Shown: positions 1-11,556, counted from the first letter of the stretch. The stretch is DNA of 64,000 nt from Pyricularia pennisetigena (GCF_004337985.1 NC_043740.1:2376874-2440873); one strand, 5' to 3'. Numbers and translations: made by a program. The notes: a model not told the origin generated them from the sequence alone.

Positions 1-1
1 C

Positions 2-421
2 AGCGCGACCGAGAAGGACTATGGCGAGATTTTCAACTTCATTTGCGGTGCAGGCGATTCGTGCAAGGGCATCAACGGCAACGCCACCACAGGCCAGTAC
101 GGCGCTTTCCACGGCTGCGACGCCAAGTCCAAGCTCACCTACGCCCTGGACCAGTACTACAAGTCGCAGCGCAGCGCGGCGACCGCCTGCGACTTCAAGG
201 GCAAGGCTACCGTCGTCACCCCGCAGCAGGCGGCCTCAACCTGCTCTCAGGTCCTCGCCTCTGCCAGCGCCGCCGCCGACAAGGCCAACACCGGCGCCGG
301 GTCCCAGACGTCCAAGAACGCTGCGGCTTCGTTCAGGGCTCCGGGCGGTTTCGCCGAGATGGCGCTCGGCATGTACGTTGCCGCTGCCGTCGGTGTCGGT
401 GCGACCATGTTTATGCTGTAA
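2..421 (+). CDS. GPI-anchored beta-1,3-glucanosyltransferase, C-terminal part (GH72, X8/CBM43)
   Basis: This is the 3' end of a gene whose start lies left of the window; the open frame runs from base 2 to the TAA at 419-421 (139 residues). The visible part is the cysteine-rich X8 (CBM43) module with the motif FNFICG and spaced cysteines (CKG, GCD, ACDF, STCSQ). A Ser/Ala-rich linker and a hydrophobic tail ending MFML follow, typical of a GPI-attachment signal. Gas/Gel/Epd enzymes of family GH72 split and re-join beta-1,3-glucan chains at the plasma membrane and cell wall; members with X8 form the GH72+ subgroup. The catalytic domain is not in the window, so activity cannot be judged. A chitin or glucan binding protein with only X8 is a less likely alternative. 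Confidence 0.85.
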   Translation, partial: SATEKDYGEIFNFICGAGDSCKGINGNATTGQYGAFHGCDAKSKLTYALDQYYKSQRSAATACDFKGKATVVTPQQAASTCSQVLASASAAADKANTGAGSQTSKNAAASFRAPGGFAEMALGMYVAAAVGVGATMFML

Positions 422-899
422 AAGTGTTGTTGGATTTGGTCGGTTGGCATAATCTTTCTATCTCTTTTGTTTTGAATTCTTTTTGCGCTTGATACACCTA
501 TTATGCATTGGCATTGGCTGTAATGGGAACTTGTGTAGAGCATCATGTCAATTTGAAATTCTTACAGTCAAAAGAAACGTTGGATTGTGTGTGAGATTGG
601 CACTTGTAGATGAAATCAGGCTTTCCACTTGCCATATGCTGCGTAGTGTGATTGCTGTGTCGATACACGAAAGCGACGGTAAGACTAGCTATGATTGGAG
701 ACGGTAAAGCTTGGCTGGGATACAAGACTGTAGGCTGGACGTAAAGGAATAAGGTATGAAATGCGGAAGTAAATACTTTTTCATACGCCAATCCCACAAT
801 ATGAGAACTATACAAGCCTACAAGCAAGCGCAACATCAAGCTCCGCTCATGAATGATAACGACACCATGTCAGACAAAAGAGATCCCAAGCCCACTTGC
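422..899. other. Intergenic, convergent 3' ends
   Basis: About 480 bp between the stop of the glucanosyltransferase and the stop of the sugar transporter on the other strand. I see only 3'-UTR-like AT-rich sequence and no supported gene. Confidence 0.6.
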
Positions 900-2956
900 T
901 CAATGCCGCCTCTCGGCCACCTCGGTCTGGACAGCGGCCTCCTTCTCACCCTCGGAGCTGGCGCTGCTCAGACCCTCGACGGATCCCATGCTGGGCTCCC
1001 AGTGCATCTTTACGCGCTCGCCCGTGAAGAGCTTGTCGATCTGCTCGAGGGTCAGGTTGCGGGTCTCGGGGTAGAAGAGGTAGATGAGGGGCAGGAAGCA
1101 AAAGTTGAAGACGCTAAAGTAGATGTAGGTGCGCCACTGGATGTTGGTGATGCTGACGGGGGTGATTTCGACGACGAGGAAGGTGAAGATCCCTGTGGGG
1201 AAAGGGGGAATAAGGTTTGTCAGCATGCTTTATATTTTTCTCTTTATTTTTACGTTTGATACACAGCCAGAATGTGTGTTGGCAGCCACACGAATGTTGA
1301 TTTAAAAAAAAAAAAAAAAACCTCCCCCCCGTGGGCAGTTTTGCTCGCTTCAACTTACAGTTTGACGCAGTGGCCAGCGCCGCGGCCCGAGATCGAATGG
1401 CCAGCGGGGCGTACTCGGCGGGCAGAAGCCACGGGATGGCCAGCAGGCCGACGGAGAAGAAGAAGTTGAAGAGGAAGAGCATGACGATGGCGACTATGCC
1501 GGCGCTCTTGCTCCCGTCGGCGACGGTGCCGGCGAGGATGGCCATGCAGCAGCCCTGGCCGGCGGCGGCAAAGAGCATGAGCTTGCGGCGGCCGAGGCGG
1601 TCGATGAGCCAGATGGGCACGAGCGACGAGAAGAAGTAGGCGACGCCGTTGAAGCCGGCGAGGAGCAGCGAGAGGTCCCGGGTCAGCCCCACGCTCTGCT
1701 GGAAGATGACGGGGGCGTAGTACGTTATGAGGTTGATGCCGGAAAGCTGCTGGAAGAACTGGCCCCCTATCCCCAGCAGGGTCCTGTACAGGAACTTTTG
1801 CTGGCCGTTGCGCAGCAGGGCCCCGTAGCCCGTGTTGCCGGCGGCCTCGCGCTCCTCGCGGATGGCCGTCTGGATCTCGACCAGGTGCTTGGTCACGCGC
1901 TCGTCGTCACGCGGAATGCTCCTGGCGTCGTCCTCGACGGACCAGAGGACGTCCTGGGCCTCCTCGTGGCGGTCGTTGGCGACGAGCCACCGCGGGGACT
2001 CGGGGAGGAACAGCACGCCCAGGAACGTGACGATGGCGAAGGCGCACTGCAGCGCCAGCGGGAAGCGGAACTGGGCGTCGCTCTTCTCAAAGGACATGCC
2101 GTAGTCGACCCAGTACGACAGCATGACGCCAAAGATGTTGATGGCCAGCTCGACGCATAGCCCCTTTCCGCGCTTGGTGGCCTTCATCAGCTCCGAATGC
2201 CAGACGGCTAGACCGCGGATGATGGGGGGGTCAGTTTAGCCATGAGACTGGAAAAGCACAACCCTCCGAAAAAAAAGGAAGCTTACGGATCGTGCTGGTA
2301 TTCAGGCCGTTCCCCAGCCCAGCCACTATTCGACCAACGATCATGTGAGGAATGGTGCTCGCCGAGGCCTGAAGCGCACCGCCGATCGCTAGGATAATGC
2401 ATCCTAGCATTATCACCTTGCGCCTCCCAAGGGGTTCACCGATGAACAAGGCGGCAATCGCTCCAAAGAAACACCCCTATCAGACAGCGCAGTAGGTTGG
2501 GGGTTGTAAGTCGACTTGTTCTGCAGGAATCCCAAGAAAAAACCATGACCGCGCAAGATGGATGGTTGCTTACTATTTCGTATATGGCGACTCTGTAGCA
2601 GAGACAAGATGTGTTAGTGCTTCTGAGACTCGCCTAGTCTAGTGTGATATATGAATGCTCCCCCCTCCAAAAGTCCAAGCTTACACTGTGCCTTGGAGAG
2701 AAGCACTCCCGCCATTGAGGGTATCGATCTCCGGGAACGTCCTGGTAAAAGCCGTGCCGGTAAGGAGACCGCTCATGACGCCCTGGTCATAACCGAAACT
2801 GCAAGCAATCGTTTATTGTCAACACGGCTGCAAAAAGAGAAAGGGGGGATAGGCTTCTTTGTCTGCTTTGCATGTCACTTACAGCAGGAAACCTGCGCCG
2901 GCTGCGGCCGTGATGGCCCAGTTCAGGGGACGGCCGACGAGGGCTGAGGGAGCCAT
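900..2956 (-). CDS. MFS sugar transporter (hexose/H+ symporter type)
   Basis: Six exons on the minus strand (2956-2883, 2798-2685, 2592-2574, 2476-2287, 2207-1359, 1192-900) give 512 residues with all phases matching. Family signatures in order: FGYDQGVMSG in TM1, EPLGRRK in the TM2-3 loop, GRIVAGLGNGLNTST, the PESPRWL motif, QQLSGINLITYYAPV in TM7, DRLGRRK, and PETRNLTLEQID after TM12. This is the full 12-TM sugar-porter fold, expected in the plasma membrane. The substrate cannot be read from the sequence. Exon 3 is only 19 nt. The intron before the last exon contains a T18 run on the coding strand. The gene lies next to a Zn2Cys6 regulator, an SDR and an alpha-fucosidase, suggesting uptake of a sugar released nearby (inference). 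Confidence 0.92.
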
Positions 2957-3041
2957 GATACCGAAGCGAGGCCAGATAGGATTGAGGAAATGGAAGATGA
3001 GATGAGGAAATAACTCCTGAGATGCGAATCCCTCGGGTTAC

Positions 3042-3055
3042 CTAGTCTAGACTAG
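3042..3055. promoter_or_regulatory. 14-bp palindrome CTAGTCTAGACTAG
   Basis: A perfect inverted repeat built from two overlapping copies of the 9-mer CTAGTCTAG/CTAGACTAG. The same 9-mer recurs at 2634, 7699, 9971, 9976, 14730 and 63578. It lies upstream of the sugar transporter. Any role as a protein binding site is inference. Confidence 0.35.
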
Positions 3056-4198
3056 TTCTAATTCTGACAAACAAAAGACAAAAATACCCGTGGAACAAAA
3101 AAAAAAAAAGCCTAGAAGACTGAAGCCCATTAACAGCACCACCAAGGACCAGACGGGTTTTGATCGAGGCAGCTACACAAAACAAACCACAAGTCACCAG
3201 TCTTATATATACACACATCACCAGATGGGCATCGGTTACGAATCCACAGAAGAATCCTTGCAACAATTAGTTTCTCCTCCCCTCGTGTATGATGGGCAAA
3301 ACGAGGAGGGGCGAGCAACCAAGTTCACGTTTTCCGCATATGTCATCGCTCTCCACAGCAAACCACTGGCGGCCACACCCCCCCTCTCCCAAATTTCCCG
3401 GTAAAATGTCGCGGAGACCCCAGGTCGTTGCGGGCGGGCGGGGGGTTTGTGTGGGACCGCAGCACTTGCACCTTCATTGCTCTTGCCGTGCGACGAGAAT
3501 GCGGCAAATGGTTCCGCATTGGGCGTTTAGTACAGACATGGATGGGATTGGGGAATCTCTAGTAAATTTTTTTTTTTTTTTTCATTTCATAGGGCTCCTT
3601 GGCGTATGCAGAGCCACGCAACAGAAGAGGCCGGAGAGAGGGAGAGAGAAAGAGAAAGACAGGTAGCCATAGAAGGGAGGGCCCGTTGATCTGAGCTCAA
3701 TGTAAAAAGATGAGACAAAGAACTTCCCGGTCTAGAGAAAACAAACGCCCTTGGATAGTACGGCTGACAGTAGATGGGAGATGGGAGATGGGATGCGGAG
3801 ATACTGGATGGTCGATTCATTTCTCCAAGTGCATACAAAGTCGTGGTGGTTGGATTGTACTCGGGCCCTGATCGGCCAGACCGCCGAGAGAGGAGACTGA
3901 TGGTACGAGTCAGTAGCATACTTCACTGATCCCTGCAAGGGCAAGACTCGAGTCGACAGAAGAGGGACACGCAGCCGCATCTCCAACTTGTGGTACGATT
4001 AGAATCCCAGTCCGACATGTGTTTTTTTTTTCTTCCTTCCCTTCCTTTTTAAATAAGTAGCAACATGCACGCATCATGCCGACCGATATTAAATCGTTAC
4101 AAATATCATAACCTGACCATGCCAACACCCACCGAAAAAAAAGGGGCCCGCCATAATAGGATGTCACGTTCTTACGTGAACGAAAAGAGAGAGTAAAC

Positions 4199-4216
4199 AA
4201 AAAAAAAAAAAAAAAA
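4199..4216. repeat. Poly-A run (about A18)
   Basis: A homopolymer just 3' of the Zn2Cys6 gene stop on the minus strand, one of about a dozen long A/T runs in the window. Confidence 0.9.
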
Positions 4217-4268
4217 GCATGTGTTTGCCAACTTCTCCGCCACATACCCGACGGCTAGTTTAGTTGCT

Positions 4269-6796
4269 TTACTCGGGTCCACCCCACCACTCCCGAAGAT
4301 CGTCGGCCCTCCATCTCGTCGCCCAGCCGCTCTCCGTCTCGATCCGCGCCAAAAGGTCCAATATCACACGGTGCTCCTCGGGACTGCTCAAGCACCTCCC
4401 TGCTATCCATATGGGCTGCAGGCTGTTGGTCCAGCACCCGTGATGCGTGTTGGACAGCGAGATGCCAATGATGCGCCTCGCGTGCCAGAGCAAAGAGCGG
4501 CTGTTGGGCGGCAGTCGGGCCCGGGGCGGCCGGTACTGCAGCAGAAGCAATGCCGCCGTGTGGTACACCTGGTTGCCTGAGATGGCGGCCGGGTTGCTAA
4601 ATAGTAACGTCGGGAAGGTGGTGTCGCCCCTGCCGACCGAGAAGACGGGCTCCATCTCTTTGGGTCGTCGCTCGTACCAATTTTCTACCGCCCTGGCCAG
4701 CTCTTCCCATCTCTCGGCCACGCTGGGGCTCCCCGAGTCCACGGGCAGATGGCAACCCGTGCCAGGCCGACCACGAGGCCCCGTGGACTCTGCTGGAGGG
4801 GCAGAACCGTGGAGCAGCTCAACGACGTGCGCCGCGAGGAAGACGATCTGATTTGCATACACATCGCACGACGTGTGCGCTTGAAACATGGACAGAGCAG
4901 CAGGAAGAGATGACTCGGAAGTCCAGACTCGTGCTGGTATAAGGGTCTTGGTGGACGATATCAAACCTCCGGCCAAGTCCATGCGGGCGAAACACCAGAA
5001 CAGAGCTTGGTCAACCCCTCCAGAGAATCCGTGAATGGGCACGGCCTGCAGGAGCGTTGCGCAGCCGTCCAGGTGCCTTTGCCAGGCCTTGGGTGAAGAG
5101 CTCAGCATCTCCAGGACGCACAGCAGGACGCAGGACGCGATGACTGCCGTGCTACGAGTTGCGAGCTGAGGGAGAAGGTGATGAATGGCTTGTTGGTATA
5201 ATGCAAGGCTACTCGGAATGGCAAGACCCTGCGGCCCTCTTTGCCTCTCCATTTGCCGAGCTGAGACTGCCATGATAGAGTATTTGAGGTGAAGATGCGA
5301 GCTGGCCATCTTGGACAGGCTGAGTCGAAAGTGTTCTTGACAGTCAAATTTATCGAGCTGAACACCAGACGCCGCGTTAGCGGCCACTTGAACATTTTTG
5401 TCTGCCGGTAAATGTGCAGGTTTGACACCAAGAAAAGCACACAAAACGACATGGGTGGAAAAANNNNNNNNNNNNNNNNNNNNNNNNNNNNNNNNNNNNN
5501 NNNNNNNNNNNNNNNNNNNNNNNNNNNNNNNNNNNAAAAAAAAAAAAGGCAGTTAAACCGCATTAGACACATTCAAGTTCATTACTTACCCATGGGCACA
5601 CCTCATCGATCCAGTTTTTCCAGAGTAGGTACTCCTCATCGGGTTTGAGGATCAAGGTGCTCCCATCTCCTTGATCAAGCGCATCAGCTTGCATACTTGG
5701 TTGGATGCCCACATTATCCTCGCAGTTGGGGGAAGGGGTGCTAGGCCTAGATAAGCTTTCCTGGATGAGGTGGTCCCTCAGAGTAGTGTGCAAGCCAAAG
5801 TACGTTGGGCCGGGCAGCAGGCTGCCGTCGCTGTTTAGAATGTAACCATAATCCGACAGAAATTCGCCGACGGGAGCTGGGGAAGCCTCAGTTGTGACGA
5901 CGGAAACAGTATCCACAGGTTTGGCAGGCGGCACGGACACGGGACTCACGTGCAAACTTGGACGGGCTTCGTGAGGGAGGAGTGCCGGTGCCGGTGCCTG
6001 ATCGCGCAGAGACAGCAGGTTGGCCGCTGCGAATGCGTGTTCTGCTGCCAGCGGTGGCGAATGCGGGCTGTGGTAGCTCGAGGCAAGCTCAAGGCTGTCT
6101 GCAGCAGAAGGCGTGTGAGTGGGAGCCTCTGATGATAGGCTTGTCTCCTTTGAGCCTCTGCGGTTTTGAGCGGCGCCTATCGGAGATTCCAGCGGCGACT
6201 TTTCGACCAGGTCCCCCAGAGAGGCTGGTGGTGGTTCGCGCGTCGCATCCACACGCCCTTCCACGGGGAGTGAAGGGCTGTGACGTTTTGCCGAGGACGA
6301 ATTGGGATTGCCGGATGTGTTTCGTAGGTGCCCGGACCTTGCTGGCTTCTCTTCTGGCCCCGCATATTCGTAAACGATGGCCTTAGTCAGGTCGACAATC
6401 TCGAACTGACCAGAACACGACGGGGGAAGCAGCGGACTCGGACTCTGTAAGCTCTGCTCAGAGGAGGATGGCCCAACCCAGGTCAATGGGTTCACGGGGC
6501 GAAAGCCAACACGAACGCCCCATTTGCACTCTTCGTTGACTCTGCTGCACCTGGAGCAGGAAGGTTTGTTTTCATCGCCTGTAGTGACGAGTTCAGCATT
6601 GGGGGCGCCGGCGGGAAATGGAGAGTTTTATGTCGAAAAAGTAGTGTAAACGCAGAGGAGGATGAACAGGGGATTAGGGAAACATACATTTTCTTTTCTT
6701 GCGTCGGCAGTTCAAGCAACCCGATCGTGTCCGTTTCTTCTTGGCGGTTGCCGTTTGTTCTTCAGGATTTGTTGCTGACAATTCTTGTTGCATCAT
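4269..6796 (-). CDS. Zn(II)2Cys6 transcription factor with Fungal_trans_2 (PF11951-type) domain
   Basis: Three exons (6796-6688, 6578-5590, 5357-4269) give 728 residues. The N-terminus has a Lys/Arg stretch and a complete binuclear zinc cluster C27-x2-C30-x6-C37-x6-C44-x2-C47-x6-C54, split by intron 1 within Cys37. A Ser/Pro-rich middle follows. The C-terminal half has the fungal-specific domain, including the PWLDKFD motif that is only formed when intron 2 is removed. Intron 2 (5358-5589) holds a 72-base assembly gap, so the protein is not affected if the model is right. It is expected to be a nuclear DNA-binding regulator. Its position between the sugar transporter and the SDR/fucosidase genes suggests it may control them; this is inference from position only. 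Confidence 0.9.
5464..5535. other. Assembly gap (72 N) inside an intron
   Basis: A run of N flanked by A runs on both sides (5461-5463 and 5536-5547). The gap probably replaces a long poly-A tract that failed to assemble. It lies within intron 2 of the Zn2Cys6 gene, whose flanking exons join in phase. Confidence 0.95.
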
Positions 6797-7381
6797 GTCC
6801 AACGTTGGAGGCTAGCTACAACAGGCGCGGCAGACGAAGCTGCAACGACCATTTTGGCTTGGCCGAGGGGGTGCGCGACTGAACAAGTTTTTGAGAGTAA
6901 AATATGAGCCCAAATCGAAACTAATTGGACTAATGGAATCAATCGTGAGTCTGTCAAAAACGAGACCATTAGATAGAAAAAGAAAAAAAAAAAAAAAAAA
7001 AAACTTGGTCCTGTATTTGAGGGCAGCAACAATCAATGCCGCCTACCAAGGTGCCCAAGCCCAAATACTTGCATCGATTAGGTGGTATGTTAGGCACCTA
7101 AATCTACCAGTAAGGATAGGAAGGATTTGCTTGTTGCTTTGCTGGTTTTAGTGGGGGTGCCGTACTAGCAAAATCCCAGCTTAGGCTGCATTCGCTTAAA
7201 TGTGGGCGGTCAAGGCGCCCGCCCGCCCCCCCATACTGCGACAAGCAGTGGAGGTCTTAAAAGTGGCATGCTTGAGTGAATGCCAAAGAATGAAGAATCC
7301 GGTTGATGTAACATCGACATCATCCCGTAAATCAAATAAATTTAGATTAGTTCGATCAGGTAGGCTGTCCGTTAACGGCGA
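6797..7381. other. Intergenic, 5' of the Zn2Cys6 gene
   Basis: About 585 bp holding the promoter side of the regulator gene and the 3' flank of the SDR gene. It contains an A-rich run at 6976-7003. No coding potential is seen. Confidence 0.5.
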
Positions 7382-8350
7382 CTAGGCTGACGCACAATGC
7401 CCCCCATCCACACGCAGGTCACTGCCCGTCATGAACGAGCTGCCATCCGCCAGCAAGAACACAGCGGGACTCATGAAATCCTCGGGCGTTCCCAACCTTC
7501 CCAGAAGCGCACCTGCCATCCACGTCTTTTCCAAGGAAGGCTCTGCTGCCAACAATTCGTCCGTCATGGCAGTTCGGATGTACTAAATGATGGGATGCGA
7601 TCGGATGAGTGAGTGTGAGTCGTCAAATCAACAAACGGCTTTCCTAAAGCAGGGTTGCCCTAAACAAACACGTCCGAGCCACACCCACAAAACGGAAACT
7701 AGACTAGACCAAGGCAGACTGATCGACAAACTCACCCCGGGAGATAACGAGTTAACCCTGATGCCGTGCTTTCCCCATTCCTGGGCCAGCGATCTGCACA
7801 TCTGCTGGACCGCCGCCTTGCTGCTGTTGTAGGCCGTGCACGTGAGCCCGCGGTTGGCAATCTCGCCGCTCATGCTGCCGATCAGCACGATGCTGCCCCT
7901 GATGCCGCGCCGGACCATGACCCGCGCCGCGTACTTGGCCGTGATGAACACCCCAGTCACGTTGACTCGGAGGATCCGCTCAAAATCCGCCGCCGGGTAG
8001 TCGAGCGCCGGCGTCTTTTGTTGTATCCCCGCGCACGCCACGCAGCCTGCGAGCTCGGCGCCCCGGCCTGCCGCCTCCTCCGCGATGCCGTCGATCGCCT
8101 TTTCCATCTCGGCCTCGGACGTCACGTCGCACTGGTGGTATGAGCAGGCCAGCGGACCGCCCGGTGCCGAAGCTGCCGTCTTCTGCAGCGCTTCCCACTC
8201 GGCCGCCGCGGGCTCTGGGAGGATGTCGAGACAGGCGACGTGCCCGCCGGCTTCGACGACGGCCAGCGCGAGTGTGATGCCAAGGCCTCGTCCGCCGCCC
8301 GTGATGGCGACGGTTTTGCCGGCGAGGCTGAATCGGGATGTGGAGGACAT
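7382..8350 (-). CDS. Short-chain dehydrogenase/reductase (SDR)
   Basis: Two exons (8350-7736 and 7582-7382), joined in phase 0, give 271 residues. The classical SDR elements are present: cofactor motif TGGGRGLG near residue 18, a CDVTS segment that contacts the adenine ring, an active-site Ser in the GSMSG region, YNSSK as the YxxxK catalytic pair, SPGYIRT, and a C-terminal DGGHC. The usual NAG motif after beta-strand 4 reads CAG here, losing the structural Asn. An acidic residue at the end of strand 2 (LDI) favours NAD(H) by family rules. Similar SDRs act on polyols, ketoses and aldose sugars (sorbose reductase, arabinitol or L-fucose dehydrogenase types), which fits its place beside a sugar transporter and an alpha-fucosidase. 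The substrate is not proven. Confidence 0.9.
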
Positions 8351-9996
8351 TTCCGGAGGAGGTAGTAGCGAGGGTGTGCTTGATCGAAGGTTTTTGAAGA
8401 CGGAGACCGGAGAGGAGAAAAGGCGTCAGAGAAAGAAGGTAAGTGCTAACATGCTGAGGATTATCGTCTAGATCCATCTAGTTCCTGGCGCATCGTGATC
8501 AAAGATCTTTGAGGGCTCTTTGTGCCCTCATATCCGAGTGACTGTGTCAGTTTAGGCAACCTTAAGCGCTCCAAACGTGTATCCACATGCGCTTAGGAGG
8601 TACAGCTGAAGAAAAAGGCGGGTATTTTGTCTACACCTGGCAACGTTTATAAGCGGTTGCTTGAACTCTATCTAATAACTCGCTTATCTTCTCGTCAATA
8701 TCAGATTTAACTTTTGAGAAGGTACTCTGGCTTTATCTTTTTGTTTCTTTCTTTTTCAAATTCATTCTTCAATTCGAGAATGATAACATCGAGTGCATCC
8801 TATATGATTGGATGGCCGCCATAACCCTGCGCATGCGACTAGTCCATTGGCCCAATTAGGGCATTATAAGCGCACCATCCATGTTTTGGTACAGCACCCT
8901 TCATGCATCAGACCCTACTTCCAAGACAGGCAAGTTGGTGCGCCTCGGAGAGCAGGCCGCACCTACTTGAAACCACTTCTCTGTGCTTCCACGGCTGGCG
9001 CGTTGGGGAGGTCACAGTGTCACAGTGACTATGGGACCCTGATTCTTCCGCATCGATTATTTAGCAGGTATTACACACAACAGTAAAAAAAATAATATTA
9101 GGTGGTGATTTTATCTGACATGGCAACCATCTCAGCCCTCTCTGCCCCTCAATCAGTAATCAGGGTTGCCCAACGGCCGTCCTCATTCATAGAGTGCTTC
9201 AGTTGTGTATTGTTCTTCTCACCTTCGATAATATTTCCCATTGCCCTGTCTACATGATAGTAACCTAGTTAACTATCTACTACCTGCCTGCATACATGTG
9301 TTTGTGTTTATGATAAATAATACCTTTTTTCTCCCTCATACCAGCTAATTGCGTACTCATAATGAATAACACGGTCTGCAATGTGTATAGAAACTTTTTG
9401 CGTTGGGGTAAAGCGTCATGCTTGAAATCCAATACCTGACCAAGCAAACTCTGGTCTGGTATATTTCTTGATCCAATTGCCGGGCGGGAGTACGACAGAG
9501 ACCAACACATGAAATAGCTCTGAACAAAGAGCAGGACCCTCAATCCGCTTTTTCAACTGGAGAATCTGGGGTAAAATATACCAAGGTGCGGAGTGAACAC
9601 GGCAACTACAGCAATTCATCAGGTTCCTAGCCTCTACTCTATACTGGGACCAAGTCAAGACCAAACTCTGAAGAACCACCCACACACCTACCAATATAGG
9701 AAATCTCCACCCCCGCATCCTGTCATCATAATTGTCCCTCCCCGCCCCTTGGCAGGAACAAGAAGCTGTTCGTCTTGGCCTTTGAGCCCAACGTCACTTT
9801 AAAAATATCTTGCAACCCATGGTATGATGAATACTACGTTACCATGGTTTGCGTCGAGTTGCGTCGACTCCTGACCTCGGGATTCTTGGTCTGACTATCT
9901 TGTCCAACTTTTGGGTTTAAATGTTGTAGCTCAGCTCCCTCTCCCTCCAGCCTGGCATGCGTACTTGATCCTAGTCTAGTCTAGACCACAACAACA
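8351..9996. promoter_or_regulatory. Divergent intergenic region between SDR and alpha-fucosidase
   Basis: About 1.65 kb separating two divergently read genes, so both promoters should lie here. Overlapping CTAGTCTAG units sit at 9971-9984, directly before the fucosidase ATG. I found no further gene and no transposon remnant. Confidence 0.5.
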
Positions 9997-11556
9997 ATGC
10001 GCCGACCAGCTATCTTGTGCTGCCATCTTTGGCTGCTAATGACCTCGATGACGTCTGCATCGGTGCTCAAGATGCAATCTGACGCGAGAGTACAGAACGT
10101 CGCCTCCCAGCCGCCAGCCCCTTACCTGCGCACACCCACCGAGAGGCAACTGAGCTGGCACCGGCTCGAGTACTACGCTTTTGCGCACTTTGGCCCAAAC
10201 ACCTTCACCGGCGAGGAGTGGGGGAGAAGCCAGCAGCCGCCGGATGTTTTCGCCCCGACGTCGCTCGACACGGACCAGTGGGCCGAGACGTTCAAGCGCG
10301 CCGGCATGGCCGGCATGATCCTGACCGCCAAGCACCACGACGGCATGGCGCTGTGGAACACGTCGTCGACCGCTTACAAGATCGCCAATGGCAAGTGGGC
10401 CAAGGACCGCGGGGCAAAGGGGCTGGACGCCGACGTGGTGCGCATGGCAGCCTCGTCGGCGAAAAGGCACGGCCTCAAGTTCGGCGTCTACCTCTCCCCC
10501 TGGGACATGCACCGCGACCCGGCCATGCCCAAGCCCGCGCTGACGGGGACCATCTTTGAAGAGCCGCAGATCTTTGGTGACGCCAGCCCCGGCGACTACA
10601 ACGAGCTGTACGTGCAGCAGCTGACGGAGCTCGTCGACATGAAACTGGAGGACGGCTCGAGCGTCGAGCTGTTCGAGGTCTGGCTGGACGGAGCTAGCGG
10701 ATCCGCAACGGTACAGACCTTCGACTGGACGAGGTACCGGGACGTGATCCGGAAGCACCAGCCGGGCGCCACCATGTGGGGCCACCAGGGCCCAGACGCC
10801 CGCTGGGTCGGCAACGAGGACGGCCGCTCCGTCCCGACCAACTGGCACACCATCAGCCGGACGCAGGACCAGGAGCGCTACGGCGAGCGGGAGCTCGAGG
10901 TCGGCGTGCGCGACGGCCTGTACTGGACGCCGGCGGAGGCGGACGCGCGGATACGTACCGGTTGGTTTTGGCACGCAGAGGAGAAGCCCAAAACCGCAAA
11001 GGAGCTGATGGATATGTACATGGCCTCGGTCGGGCGGAGCGTCAACCTGCTGCTCAACGTAGGGCCCGACAATACAGGGCGCATCCCGCAGGCAGATGTC
11101 GATGCCCTGATGCAGTTCAAGGGGCTGCGGGATGGGTTCTTGGGCAAGAAGCTCCTCCGGCCGGAGCTTGGTGTGAGCGCGAGCAGTGTCCGGGCCGGGA
11201 ACAATGCGCAGTTTGGCCCGGGTAACGTCCTGGACGAGAACCGGGACACTTACTGGACCATGGAGGATGGCCAGACTACCGGATCGGTCGAGGTTGATAT
11301 GGGTGGCACAGCAACCATCGAGGCTGTCGCAGTCCAGGAGCACATCCCCTTGGGTCAACGTGTCGGCGGGTATGCGTTTGAGGTTTTGGCCGACGGTGCC
11401 TGGAAGGAGGTTGTGAGCGGCACCTCGGTTGGCTACGGGCGGATCGACCGGCTGAACACGACGGTGACCGGGACACGACTGCGGCTCCGTGTCACGCAGG
11501 CGAACGCCGTCCCTCTGATACAGGGAATCCAGGCCTTCGGAACAAGAGTATCGTAG
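9997..11556 (+). CDS. Secreted alpha-L-fucosidase (GH29) with C-terminal CBM32-like domain
   Basis: A single uninterrupted 519-codon frame. Residues 1-22 form a signal peptide ending near SAS. The GH29 catalytic domain shows FAHFGPNTF (about 62-70), TAKHHDG (110-116), YLSPWD (165-170) and FEVWLDGA with the presumed nucleophile Asp231. NVGPDNTGR and a linker follow. From about residue 390 a discoidin-like (F5/8 type C, CBM32) segment contains NVLDENRDTYW, typical of GH29 enzymes with galactose or fucose binding modules. The enzyme should release L-fucose from glycoproteins or plant cell-wall glycans outside the cell. The nearby sugar transporter, SDR and regulator suggest use of the released sugar. 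Overall similarity looks closer to the GH29-B type (alpha-1,3/1,4) because of the C-terminal module, but this is only a guess. Confidence 0.93.
   Translation: MRRPAILCCHLWLLMTSMTSASVLKMQSDARVQNVASQPPAPYLRTPTERQLSWHRLEYYAFAHFGPNTFTGEEWGRSQQPPDVFAPTSLDTDQWAETFKRAGMAGMILTAKHHDGMALWNTSSTAYKIANGKWAKDRGAKGLDADVVRMAASSAKRHGLKFGVYLSPWDMHRDPAMPKPALTGTIFEEPQIFGDASPGDYNELYVQQLTELVDMKLEDGSSVELFEVWLDGASGSATVQTFDWTRYRDVIRKHQPGATMWGHQGPDARWVGNEDGRSVPTNWHTISRTQDQERYGERELEVGVRDGLYWTPAEADARIRTGWFWHAEEKPKTAKELMDMYMASVGRSVNLLLNVGPDNTGRIPQADVDALMQFKGLRDGFLGKKLLRPELGVSASSVRAGNNAQFGPGNVLDENRDTYWTMEDGQTTGSVEVDMGGTATIEAVAVQEHIPLGQRVGGYAFEVLADGAWKEVVSGTSVGYGRIDRLNTTVTGTRLRLRVTQANAVPLIQGIQAFGTRVS

Larger units (their letters stand above)
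2957..4268. promoter_or_regulatory. Intergenic region 5' of the sugar transporter
   Basis: About 1.3 kb between the transporter start and the 3' end of the Zn2Cys6 gene. It holds a perfect 14-bp palindrome of CTAG units at 3042-3055, about 90 bp upstream of the transporter ATG, and A/T runs near 3099, 3568 and 4199. I see no coding potential. Confidence 0.5.

Noticed and set aside
15..492. Other open frames over the first 500 bases
   Set aside because: They are shadows of the glucanosyltransferase 3' end, whose cysteine pattern and GPI tail fix the true frame.
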